In this document: positions 8,512 to 17,978 of the stretch, one piece after another
How positions within the stretch are numbered: the first letter of the stretch is position 1
Layout: every line of letters begins with the position of its first letter
Assembly (NCBI GenBank): GCA_026391655.1
Contig: JAPLDR010000019.1
Location: 138,880-202,879, forward strand
DNA length: 64,000 nt
DNA from: Bacteroidia bacterium
Lineage (GTDB): Bacteria > Bacteroidota > Bacteroidia > Bacteroidales > Prolixibacteraceae
Direction: 5' to 3'
The notes under the pieces: model-generated
What the model saw: the letters and a program-made list of their open reading frames with translations, nothing else
Databases searched by the model: none
What the model was told of the DNA's origin: nothing
Program-made: the position numbers and the translations under genes

Positions 8512-9675
8512 GTGAGTAAGTTCAAAATAGTTGCCAAAACATTAGCCGGGCTTGAAAACGTCTTGGCAGATGAAATCAGGGTATTAGGTGCAGAATCGGT
8601 TTTAGCCGAAAGACGTGCAGTATCCTTTGTTGGTGATCAGGAGATGATGTACAAGGCTAATTTTCATCTCCGTACAGCTATAAAAATTCTCAAGCCAATT
8701 GCCGAATTTGAAGTTACAAATCGCGACGAGCTCTACGATCACGCAAAAAAAATTCCCTGGACTAATTATCTTGCTCTTGGAAAAACATTTGCGATCGATA
8801 GCACAGTACAGTCCGAAATGTTTGTTAACTCGATGTTTGCTTCACTGAGAGTGAAAGATGCAATTGCGGATCAGTTCCGGGAAGCAACGGGAAAGCGTCC
8901 TTCAGTTAATTCTGAAGATCCTGATGTTCGGATCAATGTGTACCTGATGAATAATCACTGTATTCTGTCGCTCGACAGTTCAGGCGAATCACTTCACAAA
9001 CGCGGTTATCGGATTGGACAAGGCGAAGCTCCTATTAATGAGGTTCTCGCTGCCGGGATGATTCTTTTAACCGGTTGGCATGGCGAAAAAGACTTCCTGG
9101 ATCCGATGTGCGGATCGGGTACATTGCTAATCGAAGCTGCCATGATTGCCAAAGGAATACCTCCTGGCATGTACCGTAAGTCTTTTGGCTTTGAACTGTG
9201 GCCTGATTTTAATGAAAAGATGTTTGCCGAAATCTACAATGGAGACTACGAAAAGGAGTTCAATGGCAAAATATTCGGTTCGGATATTTCGATGAAGGAC
9301 ATTACAATTGCGAGGGCCAATATTAAAAATGCAAGCCTGACTAAAGTAATAGAGCTTCAGGTTCAGGATATTATCAAGCTGGAGCCGCCTTTCCAAAATG
9401 GAATAATTGTAACAAATCCTCCATATGGTGAACGAATGAAACCCCAATCAATCAATGAATTATACACGTCGATTGGTAATACCCTGAAAAACAAGTATAC
9501 AGGTTTTGAAGCATGGATTATCTCCAGCTCTTTGGATGGATTTAAGAGTATCGGTTTAAAACCGGCTAAAAAAATTGATCTTTTCAATGGAGCGCTGGCA
9601 TGTAGTTACAGATGCTACGAATTATTCCATGGCACTCATAAACAGTCAGTTATTATTAAAAAGCAACTCGTTTAA
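8512..9675 (+). CDS. THUMP-domain 23S rRNA guanine-N2 methyltransferase (RlmL N-half type)
   Basis: 387 residues with an N-terminal ferredoxin-like region and THUMP domain (about 45-155), then a Rossmann methyltransferase. SAM motif DPMCGSGTLLIEAAMIA (about 198-214) and the catalytic TNPPYGERM motif (about 301-309) are intact. It corresponds to the N-terminal half of E. coli RlmL, which makes m2G2445 in 23S rRNA; the RlmK half is absent, as usual in Bacteroidetes. The start is GTG with an unusually strong upstream AAGGAG. Confidence 0.9.
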   Translation: MSKFKIVAKTLAGLENVLADEIRVLGAESVLAERRAVSFVGDQEMMYKANFHLRTAIKILKPIAEFEVTNRDELYDHAKKIPWTNYLALGKTFAIDSTVQSEMFVNSMFASLRVKDAIADQFREATGKRPSVNSEDPDVRINVYLMNNHCILSLDSSGESLHKRGYRIGQGEAPINEVLAAGMILLTGWHGEKDFLDPMCGSGTLLIEAAMIAKGIPPGMYRKSFGFELWPDFNEKMFAEIYNGDYEKEFNGKIFGSDISMKDITIARANIKNASLTKVIELQVQDIIKLEPPFQNGIIVTNPPYGERMKPQSINELYTSIGNTLKNKYTGFEAWIISSSLDGFKSIGLKPAKKIDLFNGALACSYRCYELFHGTHKQSVIIKKQLV

Positions 9676-9777
9676 AGTTGTTAGCGATATTTTTAGGCTG
9701 CCTTCTTTATTGATAGAAATCGGTTTGGAAGTCTTATCCCTTTTTGTTTTATATGGGATGAATTTGTTAGAACAACC

Positions 9778-11793
9778 TCATTGATAAAGAATTTCCTGAG
9801 GTTTACCCCCTAAAAAATCATCAAATCGGGCTTTTGGTTGTCCAAAAGCATTAAAGATGAATGGATTGTTGTTTTTTGGGGCAATCGGAATCCAGCTCAA
9901 CCTGACTTCAAGGACATTGAATACCAACGATTCATTATGAACCCGAATACCAAGTCCGATTCCTGCATAGAAATTGTCATTGAATATTTTACGCAACTCG
10001 TTCGAAAGGAAAGCTGCATCAGCAAAAAAATAGTTCGCAAACCTGAAGCCAGAGTTGTTCCATCCCCAGAACCGAACGGATTCTATATTGATTTTTAATC
10101 GATTAGTACCTTTAGTATCAAGCGAGAAATAGTCACGAATGCCAAACTTCCTATTAATCACCAGGTACTCCTCTTTAAAGCGATTGATTCCGCTCAATAG
10201 TTCCATATTGACGAAAAATCGATATGGATGCCTATTTAGGTAAATATAATTGGTAAAATAGTTGGTACTTAATAATATAGCTCCCTGTTCCACTTGCGAA
10301 TCACAGAAATAACCACCAATACCGATCTGCCATTTAAAGTATGATCCTCCTTTCAGAATATTGGCTTTCGAATAGCGGAATTGGAGGTAGGGGCGGCTTC
10401 GGTTGGCCTCAATATCGCATCCCATTGCCAGCTCAGCAAATCGGCCATAAGGAATATCCTCGGTAATTCCATAACCGTAGATTTGGTTATTTTTAAATAG
10501 ATAGCGTTTGCTAATTCCTATTGAACCAAGAATAAAATCGTGATTTCTGAATAAGCTGTTTGCAAAATGGTCGGATGCTTCATTGTAGAAATTTTGATGA
10601 AAATAGCGGCCAGCGATAATTATATTTCCAATAGGTGAATAGAAATTCTGGTTCTTTAGTTGCCGGCCAAACCAGATATCCGAGTTTAAGTAGGCGGCTG
10701 CAGTATCTAACCTGGTGTAGGAATAAGGAGTCAGATAACGATCGGAAAAAACCCTTTCGAGTGAAATTCCACCAGCCCAATCTATTGTCGAAGCAATAAA
10801 TTTTTTGTCGAGAAAAGCATTCCATCCTTTTTTACGATAGGTATTTGTATAACCTAAACCCGATCTTATGAATTTCCCGCCTAAATCACTGATTTCGTAA
10901 TTTAAACTACCTCCAAAATTGGGTTTTTCAGGCTGATAATAATCCATATTCGCCGAAAACTGATGGCCGATGCCAAACATATTTTGATCGATAACCGCCA
11001 GTTCGGAAGAGTTTGAACTCAGGTTTCCACTTATGGCATATTCAAATCGTTCTTTAATAATTATCAGTACATCCACCATATCAGTTTCATTTTCTGAATT
11101 GGAAAGGTTGAAAGCTACATCCTGAATATAAGGGAGATCACGAATAACCTTCTCATTTTCTGCCATTAATTGAGGATTCACGGTTTCGCCGGAATTGAAA
11201 AGCAATTGCATTCTGAGTTTTTGTTCTGTTGTTTTCAGATGAATAGCATTTCCGGTTTTTTCGATCCATCCCGAAGCTTGCCTTAAGGTGTCCAGTAAGG
11301 TCGGTCCGAAAACATCGAGCTGCTGAATGCGTATTTTTCTGATTCTTTTGTTGGCAAAGTGTGCAAAATAGAGCGAACTGTTTACCCCCAATTGTCCTTT
11401 GTATGGTTGGTTTTCTTTGATGATCAGAGAAAATAAATTTCTGGTTATAAAATTGTTATCGGCTTTACTTTTCAACGTGGACAATGTGGTTCTTTTAGAT
11501 AAATCAATGCTCTTGTCTGAGGATTTATGGATAGTATCAGTGCCGGTAATAATAGGTTTCAATTTGGGATAGTGCATTTCAAGATAATCGTTATCAAGTT
11601 TGGCATCAATAGGTAAACTATCTTTTGGACCAGATCCAGTATATGGGTTAATGTGATCCATGTCACTGCAATATAGAGACTTATGTGGACGTACAGCTAC
11701 AAATGCTTCTGAGGTTAAAGCAAAAACTAATTGGCCGGAAACCATAATTATGATCAAGGCTAAAAATGGATATATCAGTAGCGAGGATTTCAA
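9778..11793 (-). CDS. BamA/TamA-like outer-membrane protein with one POTRA domain
   Basis: 671 residues. It has an N-terminal membrane or signal segment (about 1-30), a Ser/Thr/Lys-rich linker, one POTRA-like repeat (about 150-260, with the GETVNPQLMAENEKVIRDLP signature of Omp85 POTRAs), then a C-terminal beta-barrel region of alternating aromatic strands ending in an FLGG.. tail. This is the architecture of Bacteroidetes Omp85-superfamily proteins. A role in outer-membrane protein or lipid handling is inferred. It is the only gene on its strand between two plus-strand units and probably has its own promoter. Confidence 0.72.
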   Translation of the reverse strand: MKSSLLIYPFLALIIIMVSGQLVFALTSEAFVAVRPHKSLYCSDMDHINPYTGSGPKDSLPIDAKLDNDYLEMHYPKLKPIITGTDTIHKSSDKSIDLSKRTTLSTLKSKADNNFITRNLFSLIIKENQPYKGQLGVNSSLYFAHFANKRIRKIRIQQLDVFGPTLLDTLRQASGWIEKTGNAIHLKTTEQKLRMQLLFNSGETVNPQLMAENEKVIRDLPYIQDVAFNLSNSENETDMVDVLIIIKERFEYAISGNLSSNSSELAVIDQNMFGIGHQFSANMDYYQPEKPNFGGSLNYEISDLGGKFIRSGLGYTNTYRKKGWNAFLDKKFIASTIDWAGGISLERVFSDRYLTPYSYTRLDTAAAYLNSDIWFGRQLKNQNFYSPIGNIIIAGRYFHQNFYNEASDHFANSLFRNHDFILGSIGISKRYLFKNNQIYGYGITEDIPYGRFAELAMGCDIEANRSRPYLQFRYSKANILKGGSYFKWQIGIGGYFCDSQVEQGAILLSTNYFTNYIYLNRHPYRFFVNMELLSGINRFKEEYLVINRKFGIRDYFSLDTKGTNRLKINIESVRFWGWNNSGFRFANYFFADAAFLSNELRKIFNDNFYAGIGLGIRVHNESLVFNVLEVRLSWIPIAPKNNNPFIFNAFGQPKARFDDFLGGKPQEILYQ

Positions 11794-11915
11794 TCAGGAG
11801 TAAAATTTCAATATGAACGATTTATTAACTTTATCGGGCAAAGTTAAAATTTAATGGAAAAATCCGAAACTTATGCACTAATTTGGCCGATATAAAATTG
11901 CATTTTAATGAAGTC

Positions 11916-12611
11916 ATGAGAAAACCGGAAGCCGTAATATTTGACATGGATGGCGTATTAGTTGACAGCGAGCCTATCCATGTCGAAATTGAGAAAAAAC
12001 TTTTCGACAATCTGGGAATTGATGTGGCAGATGTAGTGCATCGGAGTTATATGGGTGCTTCAAATGAATTTATGTACCTTGATCTTAAAACGAGGTTTAA
12101 CCTGCAGGAATCGATTGGAGAACTGATAGAACACGATGAAGTATTCCGATGTGATTATTTAAAGCATACTACTGTAATAAAAATTAACGAGGGTGTGATC
12201 AGCCTGCTCGGGGAGATTAAAACTGCGGGCTTAAAACTTGCTGTGGCTACCTCCTCATCTCCTGCAATCGCTTTGATTATTTTGAACAGGTGTGAAATTT
12301 TATCCTATTTTGATACAATCATCACCACAAGTGAAGCCGGAAAAAGTAAACCCTCACCTGATGTTTATTTACTCGCGGCACAGAGAATAGGTGTGGCACC
12401 AGCAAATTGTATAGTTTTTGAGGATTCACCGAACGGCCTTTTGGCTGCCAAAAGTGCAGGAATGTATTGTGTTGCTATTCAGCCTGACGGCGAGTTTAAT
12501 CAGGCACTATCCGAGGCTGATTATCAGATTCGAACGTTCAGAGAGATGACACTGAATCGACTATTTGAAATTTTCTCTTTCAATCAGGATGTGGTAAAGC
12601 CAACAAATTAA
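11916..12611 (+). CDS. HAD hydrolase, beta-phosphoglucomutase-like
   Basis: 231 residues. All four HAD motifs are visible: nucleophile DMDGVLVDSEP near the N-terminus, the TSSS motif II, the lysine in AGKSKPSPDVYL, and EDSPNG as motif IV, with a helical cap between I and II. Members act as phosphosugar phosphatases or mutases; the substrate is unknown. I start at the ATG at 11916 (residues MRKPEAVIFDMDG) rather than an in-frame TTG at 11883, because the family begins right at this point. The MFS gene begins 2 nt after its stop, so they form an operon. Confidence 0.86.
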   Translation: MRKPEAVIFDMDGVLVDSEPIHVEIEKKLFDNLGIDVADVVHRSYMGASNEFMYLDLKTRFNLQESIGELIEHDEVFRCDYLKHTTVIKINEGVISLLGEIKTAGLKLAVATSSSPAIALIILNRCEILSYFDTIITTSEAGKSKPSPDVYLLAAQRIGVAPANCIVFEDSPNGLLAAKSAGMYCVAIQPDGEFNQALSEADYQIRTFREMTLNRLFEIFSFNQDVVKPTN

Positions 12612-12613
12612 TC

Positions 12614-13906
12614 ATGATGAAATTTTTATCAGGCGAGGCATTTGAGGTAGTTCATAACCGAAATTTCAGACTCTTTCTGATCTATCGGTTTCTATTGACT
12701 TCGGCCTCATTAATGCAATCGGTAATTGTTGGCTGGCAGTTGTACAACATCACTAAAGATGTGCTTTCGCTTGGAATGATTGGCCTTACCGAAGTCATCC
12801 CTCAAGTGAGCATTGCATTGTTTGCAGGACATTTTGTTGACATCTGGGATCGAAAAAAAATCATATTGTACACGACGTCACTCCTTTTATTGGGCTCTTC
12901 ATTATTGACCTTTTATAGTGTTCCATCCCTGAACATGCAGCAATTATGGGGAGTTGCACCCATTTTTGTAACGATATTCATAACTGGATTAGTTCGGGGA
13001 ATTTTAATGCCGGCTCACACGGCCTTGCTTGGTCAGCTTGTTCGTCGCGATTTGCTTACGGGAGCAGCAACCTGGAGCAGTACGGTCTGGCATATTGCCG
13101 CCGTTACAGGACCGGCAATGGGTGGATTGGTTTATGGATTCTTTGGAATTGTTCCTGCCTATTCGCTTGTATTTATATTTTATCTGCTTTGTTCGATAAT
13201 CCTGTTGTTTATTAAAAGTCCGGGTAAAGTCGCCCTTGTTGCCGGAGCCGCTGAAGGAATTTTCGTTAGGATTAAAGAGGGTATTTCCTATGTTTTTCGT
13301 AATAAGGTGTTATTAAGCGCTTTTGCACTCGATATGTTTGCTGTCCTGTTTGGTGGTGCAGTAGCGATGCTTCCGGTTTTTGCTTCCGATATTTTAAAAG
13401 TTGGTCCTGAGGGCCTTGGTTTTTTAAGGGCTTGTCCGGCTATCGGAGCGATATTGATGTCGGTTATCCTCACCTTCAAACCACCGGTGTCACGTTCGGG
13501 GCCTCAATTACTTTACAGCGTGTTTGGATTCGGAGTTTGCATGATCGTATTTGCCATTTCTAAAAGTTTTCTTCTCTCATCGTTTTGTCTTTTCATGAGT
13601 GGCGTTTTCGACAATGTTAGTGTGATTATTCGGGCAAGCATACTGCAGCTATATACCTCTGATGAGATGAAAGGAAGGGTAGCTGCTGTAAACAGCATCT
13701 TTATTGGATCTTCGAACGAACTGGGTGCTTTCGAATCGGGAGTTGCCGCCCGTATTATGGGACTGATACCTTCGGTTGTTTTTGGCGGTGTGATGACCTT
13801 AATTATCGTTTCGGTTGCGGCATTGAAGTCACCAGCTTTGCGAAACCTCGCACTTAAAGATAGTACTCTGAATGATATTTTGATTGATGAAATTGAAGAA
13901 ATTTAG
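12614..13906 (+). CDS. MFS transporter (EntS-like exporter family)
   Basis: 430 residues, about 12 predicted membrane helices. It has the MFS loop signature GHFVDIWDRKKII between helices 2 and 3 and the NRNFRLFLIYRFL N-terminal motif of the MFS_3/enterobactin-exporter-like group. Directly follows the HAD hydrolase with 2 nt between them. Export of a small molecule is the family expectation; the substrate cannot be told. Confidence 0.86.
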   Translation: MMKFLSGEAFEVVHNRNFRLFLIYRFLLTSASLMQSVIVGWQLYNITKDVLSLGMIGLTEVIPQVSIALFAGHFVDIWDRKKIILYTTSLLLLGSSLLTFYSVPSLNMQQLWGVAPIFVTIFITGLVRGILMPAHTALLGQLVRRDLLTGAATWSSTVWHIAAVTGPAMGGLVYGFFGIVPAYSLVFIFYLLCSIILLFIKSPGKVALVAGAAEGIFVRIKEGISYVFRNKVLLSAFALDMFAVLFGGAVAMLPVFASDILKVGPEGLGFLRACPAIGAILMSVILTFKPPVSRSGPQLLYSVFGFGVCMIVFAISKSFLLSSFCLFMSGVFDNVSVIIRASILQLYTSDEMKGRVAAVNSIFIGSSNELGAFESGVAARIMGLIPSVVFGGVMTLIIVSVAALKSPALRNLALKDSTLNDILIDEIEEI

Positions 13907-13942
13907 TTGAAAACCTTCCTCCGAAGTTCAGGACATGAAATA

Positions 13943-14143
13943 GTGAAGGCTTGAATGTTTATGACATGAACATTGAGTCCACTCCGAAAAGTCTATTTCT
14001 GCCACAAAGTCACAAAGTCACTAAGATTCACTAAGATTATAGCGCTGATATTTAAAACTTTGTGCAACTTGGTGTCTTGGTGTCTTCGTGGCATTTTTGT
14101 TTCTTTTGACTTTTCGGAGTAGACTCAACATTCAAGCCTTCAC
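13943..14143. repeat. 200-bp inverted-repeat element between convergent genes
   Basis: The outer arms are a perfect 17-bp pair (13943-13959 with 14127-14143). Inner arms of 21 bp match at 20 positions (13973-13993 with 14108-14128). The centre carries the CCACAAAGTCACAAAG / CTTGGTGTCTTCGTGG type sequence often seen in Bacteroidetes genomes. It resembles a MITE-like or bidirectional-terminator hairpin separating the MFS gene from cutC. No coding capacity. Confidence 0.7.
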
Positions 14144-14161
14144 TTTTATTCCAGTTAGTAA

Positions 14162-14782
14162 TTAGTATTTCACCAATCTGCGACCATGGTATTCTCCACC
14201 TGGAATAAGTCGGGTGACTTCATCAAAATTTCCCCAGGTAACTTTTCCTGCCACAATAATCTTTATGCGATCACCGGCAATTTCAATCATCTTTCGGAGC
14301 GTTTTGAATCCTTCAATTGCAGTTTCCCGTCCACCCGACGAGAGAATCCGATCAATACCAATTGTTTTTAACTGATTTACAGACAGAAGTATATCATCGG
14401 TTAAATCTATTGCCTTGTGAAATGTTATCAGCAATGGATGAGCAATATTCACCAATTCGGAGGTTCTTTCAATATCGATTGTGTCATCGAGATTCAGCAT
14501 TCCAAAAACCACTCCGGTAACTCCAAGTTCGCGACATATCTGAATATCATTGCGCATGATCTCAAACTCATCTTTCGTGTAAACAAAGTCCCCTCCACGT
14601 GGCCGGATCATGACCATCACCGGGATATGCAATTTATCGATCGTCTTCCTGATCGTTCCATACGAGGGCGTCGTTCCTCCGTATGACAAATTATCGCAAA
14701 GCTCAATACGCGAAGCGCCAGCCGCTTCTGCCAATACTGCTTCCTGAAATGATTCGACACACACCTCTCTTACCAGATTCAT
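14162..14782 (-). CDS. cutC: CutC family protein
   Basis: 206 residues of TIM-barrel CutC fold. The family N-terminus (REVCVESFQEAVLAEAAGASRIELC), the MIRPRGGDFVY motif, TFHKAIDL and the C-terminal GGEYHGRRLVKY are all present. It is shorter than the about 240-residue E. coli protein but has both ends of the family. CutC was first linked to copper tolerance; its biochemical role is not settled. Stands alone, convergent with the MFS gene. Confidence 0.9.
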   Translation of the reverse strand: MNLVREVCVESFQEAVLAEAAGASRIELCDNLSYGGTTPSYGTIRKTIDKLHIPVMVMIRPRGGDFVYTKDEFEIMRNDIQICRELGVTGVVFGMLNLDDTIDIERTSELVNIAHPLLITFHKAIDLTDDILLSVNQLKTIGIDRILSSGGRETAIEGFKTLRKMIEIAGDRIKIIVAGKVTWGNFDEVTRLIPGGEYHGRRLVKY

Positions 14783-14988
14783 CTTTTGCTAATTTTGAAG
14801 TAAAAATAAGAAAAATATGCTGGCGGCTGGCATCTGGCAGACCGCTGTACGCAGTTTGTTGAAGTTCCGAAAATAGAAATCCTTTTAACCTTTCATCTTT
14901 TGTATTGAAAATTTGAATAGTTTTAACACATAAATTCTTGTTGATGGAAAGAAGAAAGCGACTTTAAGTCAATTTAGATTCAGATATT

Positions 14989-15450
14989 ATGGGAATGGAG
15001 ATTGAACGTAAATATTTAGTCCACAATGACGATTGGCGTGCTTTAGGAATACCGATGCATTATGTGCAGGGATATCTTGTGTCCGACGGTGAGAGGACTG
15101 TCCGGGTCAGGGTGGCTGGCGCGAATGGTTTCATTACCATCAAAGGACAATCGCAGGGGATTAGCCGGTTGGAATTTGAATACCTGATTCCCCGGGAAGA
15201 AGCGCTCGAAATGCTTCAGCTCAGTGCTATTCCGTTAATAGAAAAGTACCGGACTAAGGTCCGCTATGAAGGAAAGATATGGGAAATCGATGAATTTGAA
15301 GGGGAGAATAAGGGTTTAATCATGGCCGAAATTGAATTGAAATCGGAAGATGAAACTTTCTCAGTTCCTGACTGGATCGGCCAGGAAGTTACAGGTGATA
15401 TTCGGTATTACAACTCATCTCTCGCACGAAATCCATATAAAAACTGGTAG
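14989..15450 (+). CDS. CYTH-domain phosphatase / adenylate-cyclase-like protein
   Basis: 153 residues, the whole protein being one CYTH tunnel domain. The hallmark ExExK motif appears as EIERKYLV at the N-terminus, followed by TVRVRVAG, FITIKG, and the paired acidic WEIDEFEGENKGLIMAEIEL. Bacterial stand-alone members are usually inorganic triphosphatases. The first ATG (14989) and the one at 14995 are equally possible starts. Confidence 0.88.
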   Translation: MGMEIERKYLVHNDDWRALGIPMHYVQGYLVSDGERTVRVRVAGANGFITIKGQSQGISRLEFEYLIPREEALEMLQLSAIPLIEKYRTKVRYEGKIWEIDEFEGENKGLIMAEIELKSEDETFSVPDWIGQEVTGDIRYYNSSLARNPYKNW

Positions 15451-15518
15451 TTTAAAAAGTTAACTTTCGCAAAGTAAAACAACAAAATATTTCTATTTTT
15501 AGCCAAAATATTCAGATA

Positions 15519-17159
15519 ATGTTTAAAAAGTTTTTGACGCTCCTTTCAGGATTCTGCATCCCCCTTTTTATTCTTGCACAAGGACATACAACCATATCAG
15601 CCAACACTCCACGGATAGTTATCGGAATTGTTATCGAAGATTTTAACCCCGATTATATTGAACGCTACTGGGAGAAATTTGGCGACGGGGGGTTTCAACG
15701 ATTATATTCGAAAGGATATATATGCGCAAATCATCACTATGATAATTTATTGCAGCGTCCATCGGTGAATATGGCGACACTTTCAACAGGAACAACTCCG
15801 TCACGACATGGGATTGTAAATGACTTTTGGATTGATCGTTTAAAGAAGAAAGAGGTGAATGCTGTCAACGACGATACTTATACTACCGTTGGATCTGATT
15901 CCAAAGAGGGTGAGCGATCGGCAATGAAGCTCATGTCACCAACCTTAGGTGATCAGCTAAAACTTATAACAAAAGGTAAATCAAGGGTTTTCAGCATCGC
16001 TTTAAATGATATTTCTGCAGTTTTTGCAGCCGGTCATGCAGCAGATGGCGCTTATTGGTTTGATTCAAGTTCGGGTAAAATGATTTCCAGCTCCTATTTT
16101 GTCGGAACCTTTCCCAAATGGGCTTTTGATTATAACGGCTTAAAAATGGCCGATTCCTATTTTCGATTGAATTGGACACCCTTTAAAGAACAAATTTCTT
16201 ATACGGAAAGTATTTCGGATTTATACCTCAAAGAAACGGGATACCTCGGGAAATACAATACGTTTCCGTTCGATATGAGCAAACTGAAAAGGGAATCGGG
16301 CGGAAGTTATAAAATACTGAAAACCACTCCCTGGGGAAATACCATTGTAAAGGATTTTGCAATTCAGATGATACCCAAGGAACGACTTGGCTATGACCTT
16401 ATTCCTGATCTGCTCACAGTGGTCTTTTCCTCAATGGATTATGAAAGATACTCATTTGGACCTTTCTCAGCCGAGATGCAGGATACCTACTTACGTCTGG
16501 ATAAGGACATCGCAGAGTTACTGAAATACCTTGAAGATGGCTACGGAACCGACAATATTCTGGTTTACCTGACTGGCTTGACAAGTATCTCATATCCTGC
16601 TGAATACCTAAAAGAAAAATATCGTATGACCGCAGGGATCTTCAATCCGGAGAGTTCAATTGCCTTGCTGAAATCGTACCTGAATATTAAATATGGCGAT
16701 GGAAACTGGATCGAACTATTTACGAATCAGCAGATTTATCTTGATCATGAACTGATCGAAAAGCAGAAGGTAAATCTTCTGGAGATACAGGTGACTGTTG
16801 CATCATTTTTAAATCAGTTTGAGGGAATAGCCTACGCGAAGGCGGCAAAAGAAATTGAAGCCGATAATTTTCCGGGCGGATTACTCGAACCATTTCAAAA
16901 CAATTATCACATCAAACGATCAGGTGATGTGCTGATCAAATATGAAGATGGATGGCAGCCAAAAGATAAGTTCAGTCCTGTTGATTATACCGATAATACC
17001 CAGGTTCCTTTGGTCTGGTTCGGTAACGGAATCACCAAGGGAACCACCCTTCGCAGAACAAACGCAACTGATATAGTGCCTACCATAGCCGCTTTTTTGG
17101 GGATTGCACCACCTTCCTCTGTTACGGGAAAGGTGATTGATGAGTTGATTAAGCATTGA
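15519..17159 (+). CDS. Alkaline-phosphatase-superfamily protein with degenerate metal site
   Basis: 546 residues with a signal peptide (1-20) and the fold of the PafA/type I phosphodiesterase family: IERYWEKFGDGGFQRLY, TGTTPSRHGI, the RLDKDIAELLKYLE helix and the closing TDIVPTIAAFLGI are conserved. However, the usual first aspartate is glutamate (GIVIEDF), the nucleophile segment reads QRPSVNMATL, the D..GH.FGP metal motif reads DYERYSFGP, the T.DHG motif reads TGLTSI, and the late histidine ligand (D.HVP) is Gln in NTQVP. This points to a pseudo-enzyme or binding protein in the periplasm. Confidence 0.8.
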   Translation: MFKKFLTLLSGFCIPLFILAQGHTTISANTPRIVIGIVIEDFNPDYIERYWEKFGDGGFQRLYSKGYICANHHYDNLLQRPSVNMATLSTGTTPSRHGIVNDFWIDRLKKKEVNAVNDDTYTTVGSDSKEGERSAMKLMSPTLGDQLKLITKGKSRVFSIALNDISAVFAAGHAADGAYWFDSSSGKMISSSYFVGTFPKWAFDYNGLKMADSYFRLNWTPFKEQISYTESISDLYLKETGYLGKYNTFPFDMSKLKRESGGSYKILKTTPWGNTIVKDFAIQMIPKERLGYDLIPDLLTVVFSSMDYERYSFGPFSAEMQDTYLRLDKDIAELLKYLEDGYGTDNILVYLTGLTSISYPAEYLKEKYRMTAGIFNPESSIALLKSYLNIKYGDGNWIELFTNQQIYLDHELIEKQKVNLLEIQVTVASFLNQFEGIAYAKAAKEIEADNFPGGLLEPFQNNYHIKRSGDVLIKYEDGWQPKDKFSPVDYTDNTQVPLVWFGNGITKGTTLRRTNATDIVPTIAAFLGIAPPSSVTGKVIDELIKH

Positions 17160-17210
17160 TTGCTTTGCATTAATACAAACTGTAGGTCGGTTAGATGCTT
17201 CAGCCAACCT

Positions 17211-17567
17211 GTTAGAAACATCACAACCGTAGTTGGAACTATCACAACCGTAGTTGGAATAATCACAACCGTTGTTGGAGACATCATAATTGTTGTTGGA
17301 ATAATCATGCACATGGTTGGAGACATCATAACCGTAGTTAGAGATATCATAATTGTAGTTGAAGACATCACAACCGCTGTTGAAATAATCATGCACATGG
17401 TTGGAGTCATCACAACCGCTGTTGGAATAATCATAATCGTTGTTGAAATAATTATGCATCTGGTTGGAGTCATCACAATCGCGGTTATAGATATCATAAA
17501 TGTAGTTGGAGACATCACAAATGCAGTTAGAGATATCAGACATCCGGTTGGAGGTCTCTGAAACATG
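17211..17567. repeat. Seventeen 21-bp tandem repeats
   Basis: Seventeen consecutive units of exactly 21 bp, beginning GTTGGA and centred on ATCACAACC or variants (CATAATTG, CATGCACATG). Units diverge by substitution with no insertions or deletions. Stop-free frames run through on both strands (heptads such as SNYGCDV on the minus strand), but the minus-strand frame starts inside the array and overlaps the phosphatase-fold gene, so coding is doubtful. Confidence 0.85.
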
Positions 17568-17638
17568 ATTAGAGCATCGTGGCAATCAGTAATAGAAGTA
17601 ACAGACAACACACAATTCCTTGCTGATAACACATCCTG

Positions 17639-17777
17639 CTCCCCCTCGTTTGCAACGAGGGGTAATTGGTTAGTCGTTTGAAACGATAAATGTTGAAAAT
17701 TTGTAGGACAGTGAAATCTATTCATATATGAGTTAAAAACTCAATTCAACTAACCCCTCGTTGCAAACGAGGGGGAG
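17639..17777. repeat. REPIN-like pair of inverted palindromes
   Basis: Two perfect 24-bp inverted copies (17639-17662 and 17754-17777). Each is itself a hairpin built on CCCCTCGTT/AACGAGGGG. They flank a 91-bp AT-rich spacer. Two REP hairpins in opposite orientation are the structure of a REPIN, which is normally mobilised in trans by a RAYT transposase. None is encoded here. Confidence 0.75.
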
Positions 17778-17797
17778 ATACTTCTAATATGCCGTTG

Positions 17798-17978
17798 GAA
17801 AAATGGTTTAATTAAATTTTTTATGTATATCTTTGTTAAAAGAGAAAAGATGTAAGAACTATAGATAATTGGATGAAGACACAGATAATCTGTTCCGAAA
17901 CTATTATTCCGAAATGTTTAACGCATTTTCTCCTTCGTGTAAATCAGAAATATACGGTATAGTGGCGTTTCCACAGTC
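17798..17978 (+). repeat. Promoter-leader block, copy 1
   Basis: About 180 bp that recurs at 19300-19480. It carries a -7 box TATCTTTG (17828-17835) and the start of a conserved reading frame. Homology to copy 2 stops exactly after CCACAGTC, where a different cassette begins in each copy. It behaves like an attI/Pc-type landing site feeding transcription into the cassettes. This is an inference from the two copies. Confidence 0.65.

Noticed and set aside
17211-17567. Possible CRISPR array
   Set aside because: Units are contiguous 21-bp tandem repeats with no unique spacers and no cas genes nearby.
16920-17725. Long open frames on both strands across the 21-bp repeats
   Set aside because: The frames are open because the repeat unit has no stop codons. 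They overlap the 3' end of a real gene or start inside the array, without a promoter or ribosome site, so I report the repeat and not a gene.
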